Source of the DNA: Enoplolaimus lenunculus
Lineage: Eukaryota; Nematoda; Enoplea; Enoplida; Thoracostomopsidae
DNA: 64,000 nucleotides
Assembly: GCA_030248215.1 (NCBI GenBank)
Contig: JASANG010003018.1
Location: 62,001-126,000 of the forward strand
Direction: 5' to 3'
The notes beneath the pieces were generated by a model that searched no databases, was not told the DNA's origin, and saw nothing but the letters and a program-made list of their open reading frames with translations. The translations under genes and the position numbers were made by a program. Positions 23,093 to 34,753 of the stretch are shown piece after piece. Numbering within the stretch: the stretch's first letter is position 1; each line of letters starts with the position of its first letter.

Positions 23093-23133
23093 TGCAAGAT
23101 TGGTTTTCCAGTTGCTCCGTGGTAATGGGTTTT

Positions 23134-23135
23134 CT
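23134..23135 (-). promoter_or_regulatory. Candidate splice or trans-splice acceptor of the ion channel gene
   Basis: On the minus strand GTGATTTACTCAG ends about 41 bases upstream of the chosen ATG at 23092. An in-frame upstream ATG exists, but starting at 23092 gives a clean signal peptide (MTRLAIITSWSIFSLVIV). Confidence 0.35.
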
Positions 23136-23218
23136 GAGTAAATCACTAAATCCTTGCATCAAAAATGAAAATATATTTATTCTTCAAAATTACAATCTTT
23201 TTCAGCAAATGTTATTAT

Positions 23219-23375
23219 AATAGAGTCAGTTTAAGCTTTAGACTATTTTTTTGCTTAGGCTCAGGTCTAGGCTTTCGGCTTAGAAATAGGCTCATGCATA
23301 CGCTTAGGCTTAGGCTTAGGCTTAAGCTTAGGCTTAGGAATATGCTTATACTACTGTTTCGGCCCTGTTCTCAAT
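23219..23375 (+). mobile_element. TTAGGC-cored MITE (first family), copy
   Basis: TATAATAGAGTCAGTTTAAG ... TTAGGC core (about 23300-23340) ... ATACTACTGTTTCGGCCCTG. Left terminal repeat lost. Near the 5' end of the ion channel gene. Confidence 0.7.
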
Positions 23376-24289
23376 GCCTAATTCTGATCGTGGAACAAAG
23401 CATACTAATCCACAGTCTAAACTAAAGCTGCACAATATTCTAAGGGCAATGATTGGCCTGAAACCTTACATGTTCAGCTACGATAGAAATCGAGATACCA
23501 ATAAAACTAACGTGAGTTAAAGCAGACATAGAGTTTACGTATATTTTAAGCGCAATTGAATTATTGATAATTTTTTGCGGTTGCTGGTGTAATTTGAAAG
23601 AAATGGTTTGCTTTTAATAGCGTCAGTTCTTCAGCTAAAAACTCGTATAATTTTATGCGTCCAAGCGACTATTTTGACGTATTTTAAGGGAAACTCCGTT
23701 GTAACAAGCCAGATTCATTAGCTGTAGTATACGCTGAATATAGAAAATTTATTATCTCAAGCTCGCTAGTTTTTAAATGTTCCCTTTATTCAGATACTCT
23801 TTCGACCGTCCCAAAGGGTACGAAATAGACTAACTTATGCTATGAGCGGTTCTAGTGCACTTTCTTCACATTTAATGCTAAGACTTTGGCAAGGCTTAGG
23901 CACTGGATTAAGCTTAGGTTTAGGTGTACGTAAACGTGTTCCTGAACCCATAGCATATATTAAGCCAAACATGAGCCTAAGTCTGCGGACAGAGGACAGC
24001 TACAACAGACGTAGTCACCTATTAATTTGAACTAAACATAATATTGCAAGTCATTTTGGCGTACATTAACTACACATTAGTCTTATGTATTGCAGAATTC
24101 TACGGGCACTGGTGTTTATGCAATTTGACACCAACAAAGAAGCACTGTTTGCTGTGTGATTGTAAATTTTTTTATCAAAATAATAATGCTAGCAGGAAGG
24201 TTCCAGACTACAGTTAGATACGTACCCAATGAAAATTGTCGTTCTAAAAAGACTTGCTGTATTTTTCTAGCTCAATTGCTGAAAAATAT

Positions 24290-24495
24290 GGGCCAATGTA
24301 AAGAACAGGGCAGAACAGTGTTTTATAAGCGTATTCCTAAGCATAAAGCGTAAGCTTACGCGTAAGAATGGTCATATTCCGAAGCCTAAGCCAATGCCTA
24401 AGCCTAAAGCCAAACAAAAAATTCGTCTAAAGTTTAGGCTTACTCTTTTCTAGTCCCATAGAGAAACCGTTCCGCCGCTTATCTTTAGGCCAAAA
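24290..24495 (-). mobile_element. TTAGGC-cored MITE (first family), diverged copy
   Basis: GGGCCAATGTAAAGAACAGG at the left, GCCTAAGCC-type core in the middle, and CCGTTCCGCCGCTTATCTTT at the right. Confidence 0.65.
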
Positions 24496-24786
24496 TATGG
24501 AACGAGAAATTATCCTGATACACTGGAAATCTTTGCATTCATCACACAAAACGCAGATCAATAATGGTAGATATTCATGAAGTTTGTAAATAGAACAACG
24601 GGCATATATGAAATCTCGCGAGTTCATTTTTTAGAAACTAACAATTTGGTTCGATTGGGATCGTGTCACAAGTCCGTTGTAACCCGGCTTACTTATTGTT
24701 GTTTCAAGTCTGCGACGCACTCGAAAATCGCTAACGTGCTGCGTGCGAGACATCACGTGGTGCAATTGTGTCGTTGCACTCATTTT

Positions 24787-25468
24787 ATGCGGCGTTCACG
24801 TTATAACTGGGGCAGCTTGGAACACGTTTTGTCCAATGTTGATTCGACGTCAACATAAAATTCTGTGATCCGAATAGCGGTTATGTAGACTAAATGTGAA
24901 TATCATATGGCATTGGCTTACAAATCACTGATGTCGAGCGATCATCGTATACAAATAACCATTTGTCATATGATACTGCGGGACATTTATGCGAATATCA
25001 TATGTTATTCCAAAATTCTACTAAATATCATATGATATTTATACAGGACAATGGAATTTGTGCACGCTAACTAAACAGTAAAAAGTCGGATAATGCAGCA
25101 TTAAATGATTTCGCAAGTTGAATTAGCTTCTACCGTTCTGTTTCTCGCTAAGTTTTTCCCAAAATAAATTCCTAAGTGCAAATAATTCAAATTTGAAATT
25201 TTAGTATCATATGACATTCTACAGTACAATCAAGCTAGTTTACCACAACTTTGCAGACATTTTCAAACATATCATATGATACTCCCAGACAATATTTGGA
25301 ATATCATATGATATTGCAGTACAAACAGTAGATGTCACATCAGGATAGCAGACAATTCAAATTTTTTGAATCTCATAGCGGATAAACGGTCAGACAAAAT
25401 GTTACCAGCTATAGTCATAGGGACAAAACGTGTTCCAGGCTGCCCCAGTTATAACGTGAACCCCGCAT
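24787..25468. mobile_element. TIR element with internal CATATG palindromes, copy A
   Basis: Inverted ends of about 45 bp: ATGCGGCGTTCACGTTATAA / TTATAACGTGAACCCCGCAT, then GGGGCAGCTTGGAACACGTT inward. The interior contains about seven imperfect copies of the palindrome ATATCATATGATAT (for example near 24899, 24963, 24990, 25024, 25203, 25268, 25298). No coding capacity. Confidence 0.85.
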
Positions 25469-25510
25469 TACTCTTGTACATGCACTTCTTTATCCACTAG
25501 CTCACTGTAC

Positions 25511-25630
25511 TACCGATGCTCTCGGGACAGCACTTGCCTCACATCGATTGGCTGGTGTCGTACATTTAACGCAACGCAACAGTGTGCGTTTCTCGGAAGA
25601 ATGCAAATTCGTGCTATAACAATTACAAAC
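25511..25630 (-). other. Weak exon candidate, minus strand
   Basis: After an acceptor-like TTGTTATAG on the minus strand, an open stretch encodes RCVKCTTPANRCEASAVP and ends at a stop near 25502. The cysteine spacing makes it a possible last exon of the same minus-strand gene as 26284-26620, but it is short and other frames are also partly open. Treat as low support. Confidence 0.15.
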
Positions 25631-26283
25631 ATGTAATAAAAAAGTACCGCAATATACAAGTAAATCAGACGATGTTAAATGAACCAAATACAATCGTGTA
25701 TGTCCTGTACACTTTTCCCCACCATGTTCATGTATTTTCAGGCCAAGAATTAGAGTAGGTTAAGAAAACGATTAGGCATTAAATCGTTCGAAGGATAGCG
25801 TAAAATCGATGTTCTACCAACTGTAATGGTGTTTAGTTAACCAATGCAACAGGGTGGTGTGCCAGTAATGGCAACATGTTAAGCTTACAAGAAGTACTTC
25901 AATTGTTACAACCAGATTCTTGCACTACTATTAGAGAAAACTAATTGATCTTAACCGCAAAACGACACAACCCATAAAGATAGCAAGCAGACGAAGGTAA
26001 GATTTACAGATCTTGACCACTGTAGATGTAGTGAAATTGTTGAGTTGATTTATAGATGAAATGATATTTTTTCTGTTGTTAATAAATACTTAACAGTTTC
26101 ACAAGAGTTCTCCAAACAGTAGACTTGGATTCCTCTCATCGTTCGAACAGTAAACTCTTGTAATTGAAACCGTAAGTCCCACGTTTAAGGGTATGACACA
26201 TTAAGAGTTGCGTATATTTTTATGCTGTTGAGTTGCAGTGTTGTGCAAAAAAATTAGAATTCGAGTATATACCGCATTGAGGG

Positions 26284-26620
26284 TCAAGCCATGGGATTTC
26301 TGCCTTTCTCTCCTTCCAAATCGCCGTTTGAGTCGCCAGAATAAGTCTCATTAATTGATATCGATTGGGGTCCATATCTCGGTACGGCGTATTGATTTCT
26401 TAAACTCCGTTCGTTGAAATGACATATTAGCGCGCTATGTAAAATTCCTAATTCTTGGCATTGTCTCGTTAGCCAGTTTTGTGTGATACCCAATCTGCGC
26501 TCGGTACAAGTTGAAACATCATTTGACCGTTTAGCGAATATGATTCCAGATTCTTGAGCTAAGCAACGAATGAATGGCGCATAAATAACCGCTTTTGTTG
26601 GCGAAACTTGTTGCAACTGG
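26284..26620 (-). CDS. Candidate terminal exon, cysteine-containing protein of unknown function
   Basis: An open stretch of about 110 codons follows a good acceptor (CTTCTATAG) at 26621-26622 on the minus strand and ends at a stop at 26284. The translation has four spaced cysteines (RCLAQE, STCTERR, TRQCQE, ICHFNE), charged segments and a Gly/Asp/Glu-rich tail, unlike the simple repeats around it. It lies downstream of, and on the same strand as, the exons at 28326-30635 and could belong to that gene, but the phase from 28326 does not match directly, so at least one intervening exon would be needed. I do not recognise a family. Confidence 0.35.
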
Positions 26621-27214
26621 CTATAGAAGCAGGAAAACTGGCAGTCGTGTTCTCGTCAGAAGCGGACAATATTTAAAGGTTAGATTGCAAAAGTTAAACC
26701 TTAGTGTTGAATTGACAATGGTTTGATGTTTATTTTCAACACAAAGTAACATATTAGGCGCCTATCATTGGGTTTGGCGGCCAAACAACCTTTACTATCT
26801 GATGTGTTCGCTTTACTTTTGCGATGCTTCGAGTAAAAAGGGTATAATTTTTGAATTGTTTTTCACGCGATAGCTTTTAAACAAAAATTAAAATTTATTT
26901 TAATCCAATTTCAATAGACGTTTTGGCACAGATTCCGACTATTTGGATAGCCATTTTTTGTCATTTTTTAAGTTACGTAATTCTGTATGTTTTATTACTT
27001 ATTTTTGAGACTGGTTGCGAGATTTTGGTCGAAATTTGTTCAATAAAGAAGCTCAAAATAAACATTTAGTCACTATTTCATAGGGTATTATTTATTAGCC
27101 CTTTGGAACATAAAAATTTTGAGAACCAGTATATTTCCGGCCGCAGTATTGTTCTTTTGGTGAACTAACGAGTCACCCATTGCATCTGTATTATAAGCAA
27201 GACGAATTTAATAC

Positions 27215-27381
27215 GGCCCATGTATAGAACAGGGCCGGATCATTTTCCGGAGGGGTTATAATAGAGACAATTTAAGCTTTAGACTAATTTTTTTGCTTAG
27301 GCTTAGGCTTAGGCTTAGGCATTGGCTTAGGCTAAGGAATATGTTTATACTACTGTTCCGGCTCTGTTCTATACATGGGCC
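27215..27381 (+). mobile_element. TTAGGC-cored MITE (first family), best-preserved copy
   Basis: Ends GGCCCATGTATAGAACAGGG and CTGTTCTATACATGGGCC are near-perfect inverted repeats. Between them GTTATAATAGAGACAATTTA, then (TTAGGC)n from about 27295 to 27345, then ATACTACTGTTCCGG. Confidence 0.88.
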
Positions 27382-28134
27382 AATTAATACTGTTTCTCAT
27401 CAGTGGAATTTTTCGTTTTAAAACAGTAGCTTTGACTCAAAATCATTGTAAGAAATATATTCGCATTTTTACAAAATGCTATAATGAAACAACTCAAATA
27501 CGAGCATTTATCTGGATTTGAGACCGGACTTTAATCTTTCAAGTGACTTATTACCGTTTGTCATTTTAAGAATTTTTCCATTAGTTGTAGATAAATGGGT
27601 TGGATTTCCAAACTTGGCCTATTAAATATTCAATAAATTGTTACTTTTTGCATTTGAAATTATTTTTACAAACTTTCTATTTTGAAATGTGAACATTGTA
27701 ATCCGTCATATCGAAATCATTTCAGTTTTAAAATACGACAAAGTTTTATTTATAAGAATAACACAAATTCCGTTTTCGGCATATAAAAACGACGAAGTAA
27801 TCTGCCTGAAACTGAAAATAATTTTAAGAATATAAAATCATTTCTCATTGTACTCGGATCAGTTCCGTTGTTGCAGCGGTAAAAAATTTGTTATTGAAAC
27901 TTTTTAATCTTTACCCGTATTTTTCTGGGTGTAGTTTTTAGTGAATTAACAATTGCTTTCGGTAAAACAAAAATGCTGCAAGTAAACAGCAAATATGGCA
28001 GGTTCAACTCACCAAAAAGAACATTCGAGTCCAACTTTACAAGGGCTAAAAAAGGTTGGTTAAAGAATAAATTCAGGTATAGACAGTAGGCACGCATAAA
28101 TTTTTATTTCGATAATGTTATTATGTACCGCAAT

Positions 28135-28215
28135 ATGCCCCTAGATAGGTTTAGGCTCAGGTTTAGGCTTTGAAATATGCTTAGACTACCGTTATGCCCC
28201 TAAATATAACATAGT
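28135..28215. mobile_element. TTAGGC-cored MITE, second family, short remnant
   Basis: GGTTTAGGCTCAGGTTTAGG core followed by CCGTTATGCCCCTAAATATA, matching the inner end of the ATGTTACTTT family. Confidence 0.5.
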
Positions 28216-28325
28216 CCATATTTTTTCATACAATACATTATCGTGTGGAGCATGGTCTATTAGTTCTGAATCATTTGAGCCTAATCCTTGAACCATTTGC
28301 CAAATATTACACCCATGTTCTTTAC

Positions 28326-30635
28326 ACGAATCCAAAACTCGTAGAATTGATGTCGTTGCAAAAAATCATCAAAGTTGCTGGTTATTGTGACCCCAAAGAA
28401 CCGCTGGCACAACTGGCATTCATTTGATAATGAAGAACCTCTTATTAACTGTTCTGAAATATTCGTTTTAAATGTTATTTGAGAAAACAAAAAACATCAG
28501 CTATGCTCATTGAATTTAAAATCATGCTTACCGTTGTGTAAAATTAAGGTAATTTTTTACAAAAATACTAAACGCGGAAAGGCCTTTCGTATTGAAAACT
28601 GGGCCCTTGTATAGAACAGGGCCAGAACAGTAGTATAAGCATATTCTTAAGCCTAAGCCTAAGCCTAAGCCTAAGCCTAAGACCAAGCCTAAGCAAAAAT
28701 TTAGTCTAAAGTTTAAACTGACTCTATTATAGCCCCTACGGAACACGACCCGTCCCTGTTCTATACATAGGCCGCAAGCAGAATATTTGAGGTTAATTTT
28801 AAATGTTTGAGTCGTCCCACAAAAATATACTGTTTCAGTTTTTAAGGTTATTAAAATAAGTAATACTTACATCAGAATTGGAATGCTTGCTCGATTGTTG
28901 CGTTTCTGTTTCGTATTGGAACTGGTTTGCATTATACCATTAATGGTTTTAGGTTTGTGTTCAATTTAAACAAGGTCTAAAATTCATAGCCGCTACTGAA
29001 ATAAGTCAAACTCTTGAATAATGCTTGAATTGGTTTTGAAAGTTCAGAAAATTGTAGCGGGTCGTCGTGTATATAATTTGTAAGGGTTTATATTTACTCA
29101 AGTCGGCGACTTTAGTAAATACTTAAGGATGACTCAAGCAAATACTTAAGTAAGGTTTCAGAAACTCAGGCAATGTAACATATAGGTAACATGATGCTTG
29201 TTTTGTCTAATATCTGTCAAGAGTTGTCAAAAGCTGAATTTAAAACTTTCATTCTTGACAAAAGTTTGTAATTAAAATATCCAAAATTATCCTTATAAGA
29301 AGAGAAACATTTTTCAAAGAAAACTCGTCTGAAACCGCACGCTGTTTAATACTAAACATTAAGTATACATGTGCCACACCATAATATGATTACTACAGAC
29401 ATGCTTCACGTTGTGGCAAAGTGGGATGCTCCTGACTCTGCTACTTTAACATCCGGCTGTTGTTTGTAGAGTTCAAGTTGTATTTATATTCTGAATAAAT
29501 CAAATTTGTTAAAAAATGAATACCTGTAATTGCAATAACAAACTTGCCAGACTTTCACTTCCGAACATTTAAAGTTGTTTGACAGAAAATTACAGTCTGA
29601 CTGGCTTGAAAAGCAAATCGGGTTCTGTCCGATTTGTTCGAAAAACGGGAATAGTGGAAAAGTGAAAACTTCAGATCATATGTTTTTTCTTTGTTTGGTA
29701 GGAAAAATTGGAAGCGAAGTGCAGAAAACGAAAGAAGTAGAAAAATCAGCGCCTACTTTTGCACGGTTTGGTAGGAAAAATGTGAAGCACAGGGGTTTCA
29801 TTGGAAAAGGGAAAAGTGAAAAGGTGTCTGTTAAAGCTTCATAGGTTGCACATAAAAATAATTGAAAAATTACATTTTAAAGGAAAATTAGCAAATCGTT
29901 AATAAAGATATTTAATAAGGCAGTGCCTCTTATCGTCAAGTAGGCGCTGTTAAATTATTCCAATCCTGTGATATTCAATTTCTTTCGATGAATTTTTCAC
30001 AATTTCAGGTGCAGAAGAAACAAAATTTCCATTTCAGTGCAGAAGAGCGCAGTGCACTAAGTGCACTTTCGAAGCTCGATGCCATGCAGATTTTGATTTA
30101 TTTGACACACTGGAAGCATGCAAAGCAACAGATTGTGAAACACCTGAACAAGGTATAGGCAGAAAACACCTAAAAATCGCTAGAATTCAAACGGGCTTAA
30201 GGTCTCCAAGTTACAGTTTATCTTGTTATTACATTTATATTTTTCTATATAACAGTAAAACTAAAATCGGACCGATTAACCCCCGATGGACTATGAAATC
30301 GTTTCAAAAAATTGTTAGTTAGCTCCTTAGTTGCCACATGCACTTGCAAAATAGCGCTAAAGCAAGCAATTATTTCTTGCAAAAACATTTGATGCTACAA
30401 TTTACTATTGTGCAAAATTCTGTAAGTCACTCCTTTATTTTTGTGTTATGCTCTATATATTTAACACAATACATACCGACATTGGTGGACTGGCTGCCTG
30501 GCATGATGGGCAGTCCAGAGTACCGGTTAAAATTTGAGCCACTGACCAAAATTGCAAATCTGGGTTCTATATGGTTTTGTTGTACGGTCGCTTTGAATTT
30601 GAATACTTTCTTGATCCATTTCTGTACCGAACGCA
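28326..30635 (-). CDS. Partial gene: two in-phase exons, possible von Willebrand A-like protein
   Basis: Two minus-strand exons, 30477-30635 and 28326-28453, with good acceptors (TCAACAG, TTTCAG) and donors (GTATGT, GTAAAG or GTGTAA). They join in phase through a split Glu codon. The first encodes SVQKWIKKVFKFKATVQQ.., then EPRFAILVSGSN and LPIMPGSQSTN. This spacing of a helix, an RFAIL strand and a following turn resembles a von Willebrand factor A fold. The second encodes NECQLCQRFF and DDFLQRHQFYEFW. Start and stop exons are not found. The plus-strand lectin exon at 30009-30152 lies inside the intron between them, so the two genes would be interleaved on opposite strands, or one model is wrong. 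The VWA assignment is a weak inference. Confidence 0.4.
28602..28773 (-). mobile_element. TTAGGC-cored MITE (first family), copy
   Basis: GGCCCTTGTATAGAACAGGG / CCCTGTTCTATACATAGGCC ends; an array of GCCTAA hexamers at about 28650-28695; GACTCTATTATAGCCCCT on the other side. Confidence 0.87.
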
Positions 30636-33600
30636 CTGTTGACACAAATAATATGCACTGAGCAAATGTGAAGACTAAAATTAAAACTTGACTAATTAAT
30701 TAACGATTTATATAGGAGCGGTAACTTACCCGATGCTTTACCATATACTCGATTTAGCGTTTCTACACATTTACACTTGCGCTTACACTGTCAATTCCAA
30801 TGAGTGAATTGATTCAGACGGAAAGTTAGTTGTTCCTGAGTTAATAAAAGTAAACTTTAACTCACTCTGAGTTAAGTTAATTCTCACTCTGAGTTAAGTT
30901 GATTCTGGGAAAGTTGGTTAATTAAATCAGAATGAGTTGAACAAACTTACAATTGTGAGTTCTGATAGTCCTAACTCAGATAGAGTAATTAAACGCATTC
31001 TGAGTTAAAATCAACTCACTGGAAATCACAGCGTATGCTTAGGCTTAAACTTAAGTATTTAAACAAAGTGTAGCTATGAAAAAACGTTTTAGGGATCCGT
31101 ATCGCTTGCTACAAAATCTCATTTAGGTATTCTCGCATATATCAAGGATAAATGTAACATAATTTATTTGCATAAACTGTTTTCAGCTAAAACTAAAAAC
31201 GCTACGCTAATCAGAGAAATAAAGACCCTAAGCAACCATATAAACATCGTCAACCGTTATTATTGAATATTCGTAACCGTTGCTTAAGTGTATACAAAAT
31301 ATTGCATTTCAACTTACACTTCACCAAAAACTTGTATGTTCATACTGGTGTTCTAAATTAAAAACTTAGTGAACAGCTAGTTTAACTGCGAAAAAATGTA
31401 GACTAAAACTTTGATTTAGGAAATACAAAGTATTACTTCTTGATATCTAAAAATAAACTCACCTAGTTCAGATAGTCACCGACAAAGTTATGCCGAAAGC
31501 CCTAACGCTGGAGGAATTCATACTAAGTCGGCGCCTACCCAAATCTATGGAAACACCTTTTACACCCGTATGTAACCTTCACTTGCTACTCTAGCATTAA
31601 AATCCGCAATCGACGGTTACTGTCCATTTTACTGACAGTAGCCGTCAATTGAAATTTTAGAAACTTAAAAATATTTTAAAAAAATAGTAGCGAAGCAAAC
31701 GTCAATTGACGATGTAAAATTCCACAGACCGAACTCATTGTATTGTGGCCAATGCATAATATAAACACGGAAGTCACTATACACCACACACCAAACATTT
31801 GTTTCAACTGATACATTCTGCCAGTTTTGCCAAAGTATTATAGACTTTTGCCCGGACGGTTGGGAATCAGATGAAGCAGGCCGACCACGTTGTTACAAAA
31901 CGGTGGCTACAGCCGACGAGCGAACAATTGATTTTGAGGAAGCCGTTGAAATTTGTCAAAATGTCGGAGGAAACTTGCCACAATTTCCGGATTCCGATTC
32001 ATTTGCATATTTTGGTGCAACAAAGTATTGAACTGTTGTCAAAATTAACCTTTCCTGCATAATTGTTTTAAATTTAAATTTTGCTGGACACCCAGCTTCA
32101 AGCTAGAATTCGAACACAAGTATCAAATGGGAGGTAATTACTAGAACAAGTTCAGTTATAGAAGCGTATCGCTTGAGCAGAAGAGGCTCTGACGTCTTGG
32201 GAAGATTTTCTAATGCACATACATGCGCTTAATAAACACTGTGTATTGCGTAATCATTAAATATGCCCAGTTTGCAATTTGTTTCAAGTATGCAGGAAAG
32301 TGCTAAGTTTCTGCGGAACGAGTTTCAGTCGTGTGATTTTGGGCTACAAAAGGGTCTTAGTTTTCTGGTGTTAAGTTTTAAAATATGCTCATTTTTTGAT
32401 AATTTCTGCTAATATTGCTATAATTTCACGAGTTGACGCATATTTGTGAGTCAAATTATTTGCGGTGTTTAGGCTTCTATGGATTGGGTTGGGACACAAA
32501 ATGGAAACCTTCTTTTAACTACCTCCGTCTTTATTTTGTCACCACAATACGCCGCTCAGAAAACGGGCACTGCAATACCTGAGTAGGTATAATTATAAGT
32601 AAATTTCTTATGACAACATCACTGATTAAATAATCTACGGGGATTTATACCATCTTGCACTCCAAGAGGTTTAACTTAATGCAGTGAATATTTTCACTGC
32701 ACAGCACCAAATCGAATAATTATTCAAAAGTCGCTTATAACAACCAGGACATTACATTAGAGCAGCCGCGAAGACCCTTTTACAATGCAGAACAAAAAGC
32801 GCTAGAAACTTGTGTACCGTGGTTACCGGTTCGAAAATTCTTGTAAGAAATTAAACCTGTGCAACGATTTAATGAAGCTTGAGTCGAGTTATTTAAGGTA
32901 TGAAACCTAAGCGTAACGGTCACATTAACACACCCAAACTGCCTGTGTTCCAGTGGACAATGTCATATAAGACGTGGATGGAGTTTATTATCATATCACA
33001 AGAAAATTTAGGAAATAAATGTATTTTGATTTCTGCTGCTTCGTTGTATTTCAGAGCATTTCAATCTGTCCAAAGCGATATTTATCTCGGAGCTGTCGTT
33101 TCAAATACCTCGATGAGTTGGATGAACGAAGAACGAAACTTGATCACCCCACTTGCCGCCAGCAGAATTTTTGAACCTGCAAGTCGAATTTATTCATATA
33201 TTTTGACTCCGATTGATTCGGACTCAAAATGGCGACCTCCCTCTTATTACCCCCCTTCTTATTACACCTTAGGCTGATACTACAGCTTTGGAAAACACTT
33301 AGATAAAAGCTTAAGTTTAGGTAACTCGTAAAACTGAGGTTCAGTCTTTTCCTAAGCCTAAGCCTCAGCCTAAGCATATAAGTCTAAATCTAAGCCTAAG
33401 CTTAAGTAGTGGAGAAAGTGTACACGAGCCAAAGGTTATTTTAGCTTAAATAATGAGGTAAAAGTTATTTTTTCGTATAAAAATTAGTACTTTGTAACTA
33501 TCTTCTGTAGCGACTTATTCATTTATTTGATATGCAATGTTGTGAACAGTGAAGTAAAACTGTACGAGTGTTTTGGTTTCAGATTGCTGTGATGCCAATA

Positions 33601-34753
33601 CGACCAACGACGCTTTATGATGAACGTTGCGCGGTGATGAATCCAGTTGAGGAAAAGATTAAAATTGCACCTTGCAACACAACTGTGACTTCTGTGATTT
33701 GTCAGCTTGGTAAGTGAACGCAAGCCGAGGCCTTTGTTGACTATAGAGGCTTGCTTACTAAAGCTAAAAGTAAACCCATTCCTAAACTTAAGACTAAGCC
33801 TAAACATGATTCTAAATCTAAGCCTATGTGTAAGCCTAAGCTTCTCAGACTCTAATTTTCACTCACTCAGCCGCTTTACGTTTTTTAGGACAAGGCCCTG
33901 TTATTAATAAATGCCCAAGAAGAGATGTTATAGCGAAATTTTGCAGGCCGGACAATTCTTCGGTTGACATCTCATATAACCCAAAATTTGCCAACTATAC
34001 CATTAGGCTTTTTACCTAGGATAATGGTCAGTCGTGGTTTAGTCTTACGCTGCAAAAAATGATGACTCAAATTGACTCTCTCCGAAATAGGCTTTCCTGA
34101 TGGGTCATTCACGTTATACTGTCTACGCTACTGTAAAAAATTGTCCCCACTTTCGAGCCCCTAAGTCTGTAGTTTTGTTGTTTCCAAATTACATGTCCAA
34201 ATGTCACGCATGTCATGTATCGACCCTGCTGACAACTCGCACTCTCTCTAAAGCACCAATGCTTGGTCACGTTGTCGTCCATACCCATGCTAAATTGTCA
34301 ATACGTTATTTAAAGGACAACTGTTTTGTCCAGAGTCTGTTGGAAGGGAGTCAGGTTATTTCATAACACAAAGTTTGTCGGAATGAACTTTGCTTTGCAA
34401 TTATACAGGGTCTGTTCGAACATCCATTAGTGCTTTTAGTGGTTGATCACTGTCGCATAATGAGCAACGAATCATTACTGAACAATTCGATTATTCGTCC
34501 TCCGAAAACATGCGACAACAACGGCCAGTGTGAACGAACTGCAGAATGCACAGGTCATCATCGTATTGGCATTCACTTTTGTTGCCCTGTTCTTGACGGC
34601 AAACCGGACGACATTGATAAAGGACCACGATTTCATCCAGACGACATCGTTCTTGTTACCGTCCCACCGCCTGGGTGGCGGCGCCGCGTCGCTCACAAAT
34701 CAACCGCTAAATCACAAAGTGTGAGCAGTGTTGAGGAAAAAGAAGCAAAGTGA
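30009..34753 (+). CDS. C-type lectin domain protein with cysteine-rich N-module (5' end not found)
   Basis: Probably an extracellular carbohydrate- or protein-binding lectin-like protein. Exons seen: 30009-30152, 31844-32024, 33055 to about 33180, 33583-33709, 33889-33962 and, less surely, 34409-34753. The first two join in phase. The first encodes a cysteine-rich stretch (CRRAQCTKCTFEARC). The second starts the lectin fold: FCPDGWESDE, RCYK, DFEEAVEICQNVGGNLPQF. The third carries DIYLGAVVSNTSMSWMNEE, and the fourth RCAVMNP and PCNTTVTSVICQL, the closing cysteines of the fold. Classical sugar-binding triplets (EPN, QPD, WND) are not visible. The donor ending exon 3 is uncertain because the phase to exon 4 does not close cleanly. 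In 34409-34753 one frame gives a CDNNGQC...CCP tail, while a second frame offers a membrane segment; I prefer the first. Upstream exons and start codon were not identified. Confidence 0.7.
30825..31022. repeat. Foldback-type repeat of ACTCAGAGTGAGTT words
   Basis: AACTCACTCTGAGTTAAGTT occurs twice at 30860-30900 and its inverted forms (AGAATGAGTTGAAC, CATTCTGAGTTAAAATC) at 30940-31010. In an intron of the lectin gene. Confidence 0.6.
32085..32275 (-). mobile_element. Decayed relative of the TTAA/tRNA-like MITE
   Basis: Reads GCTAGAATTCGAACAC, then GGGAGG, then GAGGCTCTGACGTCTTGG and CACTGTGT, matching the reverse-strand order of landmarks in copies 1 and 5 with many changes and no clear ends. 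In an intron of the lectin gene. Confidence 0.45.
33195..33275 (+). mobile_element. GTAGTGACCCGA-family MITE, end fragment
   Basis: Only the right end is visible: GATTCGGACTCAAAATGGCG followed by CCTCTTATTAC. It abuts the third lectin exon. A second decayed end (GGACACAAAATGGAAACC) lies at 32490-32555. Confidence 0.55.
33290..33415. repeat. TTAGGC-type hexamer cluster
   Basis: Dense (C)CTAAGCC words (33350-33405) after AACACTTAGATAAAAGCTTA; a related cluster with AAAGTGTACA at its edge lies at 52910-53010. Terminal repeats not clear. Further clusters: 33770-33850 and 43795-43870. Confidence 0.6.
34049..34100. mobile_element. Mariner-like MITE (CACTGC family), half copy
   Basis: Only the left end (GCTGCAAAAAATGATGACTC) to CCGAAATAGGCTTTCCTGA is present. 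Confidence 0.65.

Noticed and set aside
24577-24858. 93-codon plus-strand open frame
   Set aside because: Its 3' part is the terminal repeat of the CATATG-palindrome element and the rest has no splice context.
27295-27345. True chromosome end or telomere
   Set aside because: Arrays are short, lie between defined inverted repeats and occur in both orientations across the window, with genes on either side.
28245-28427. Plus-strand gene MEHGLLVLNHLS...
   Set aside because: Overlaps a minus-strand exon candidate with better splice sites and in-phase partner; the plus frame has no acceptor or donor context.
29575-29844. 89-codon frame with FCPICSKNGNSG
   Set aside because: No splice junction in phase with the lectin gene and composition close to background.
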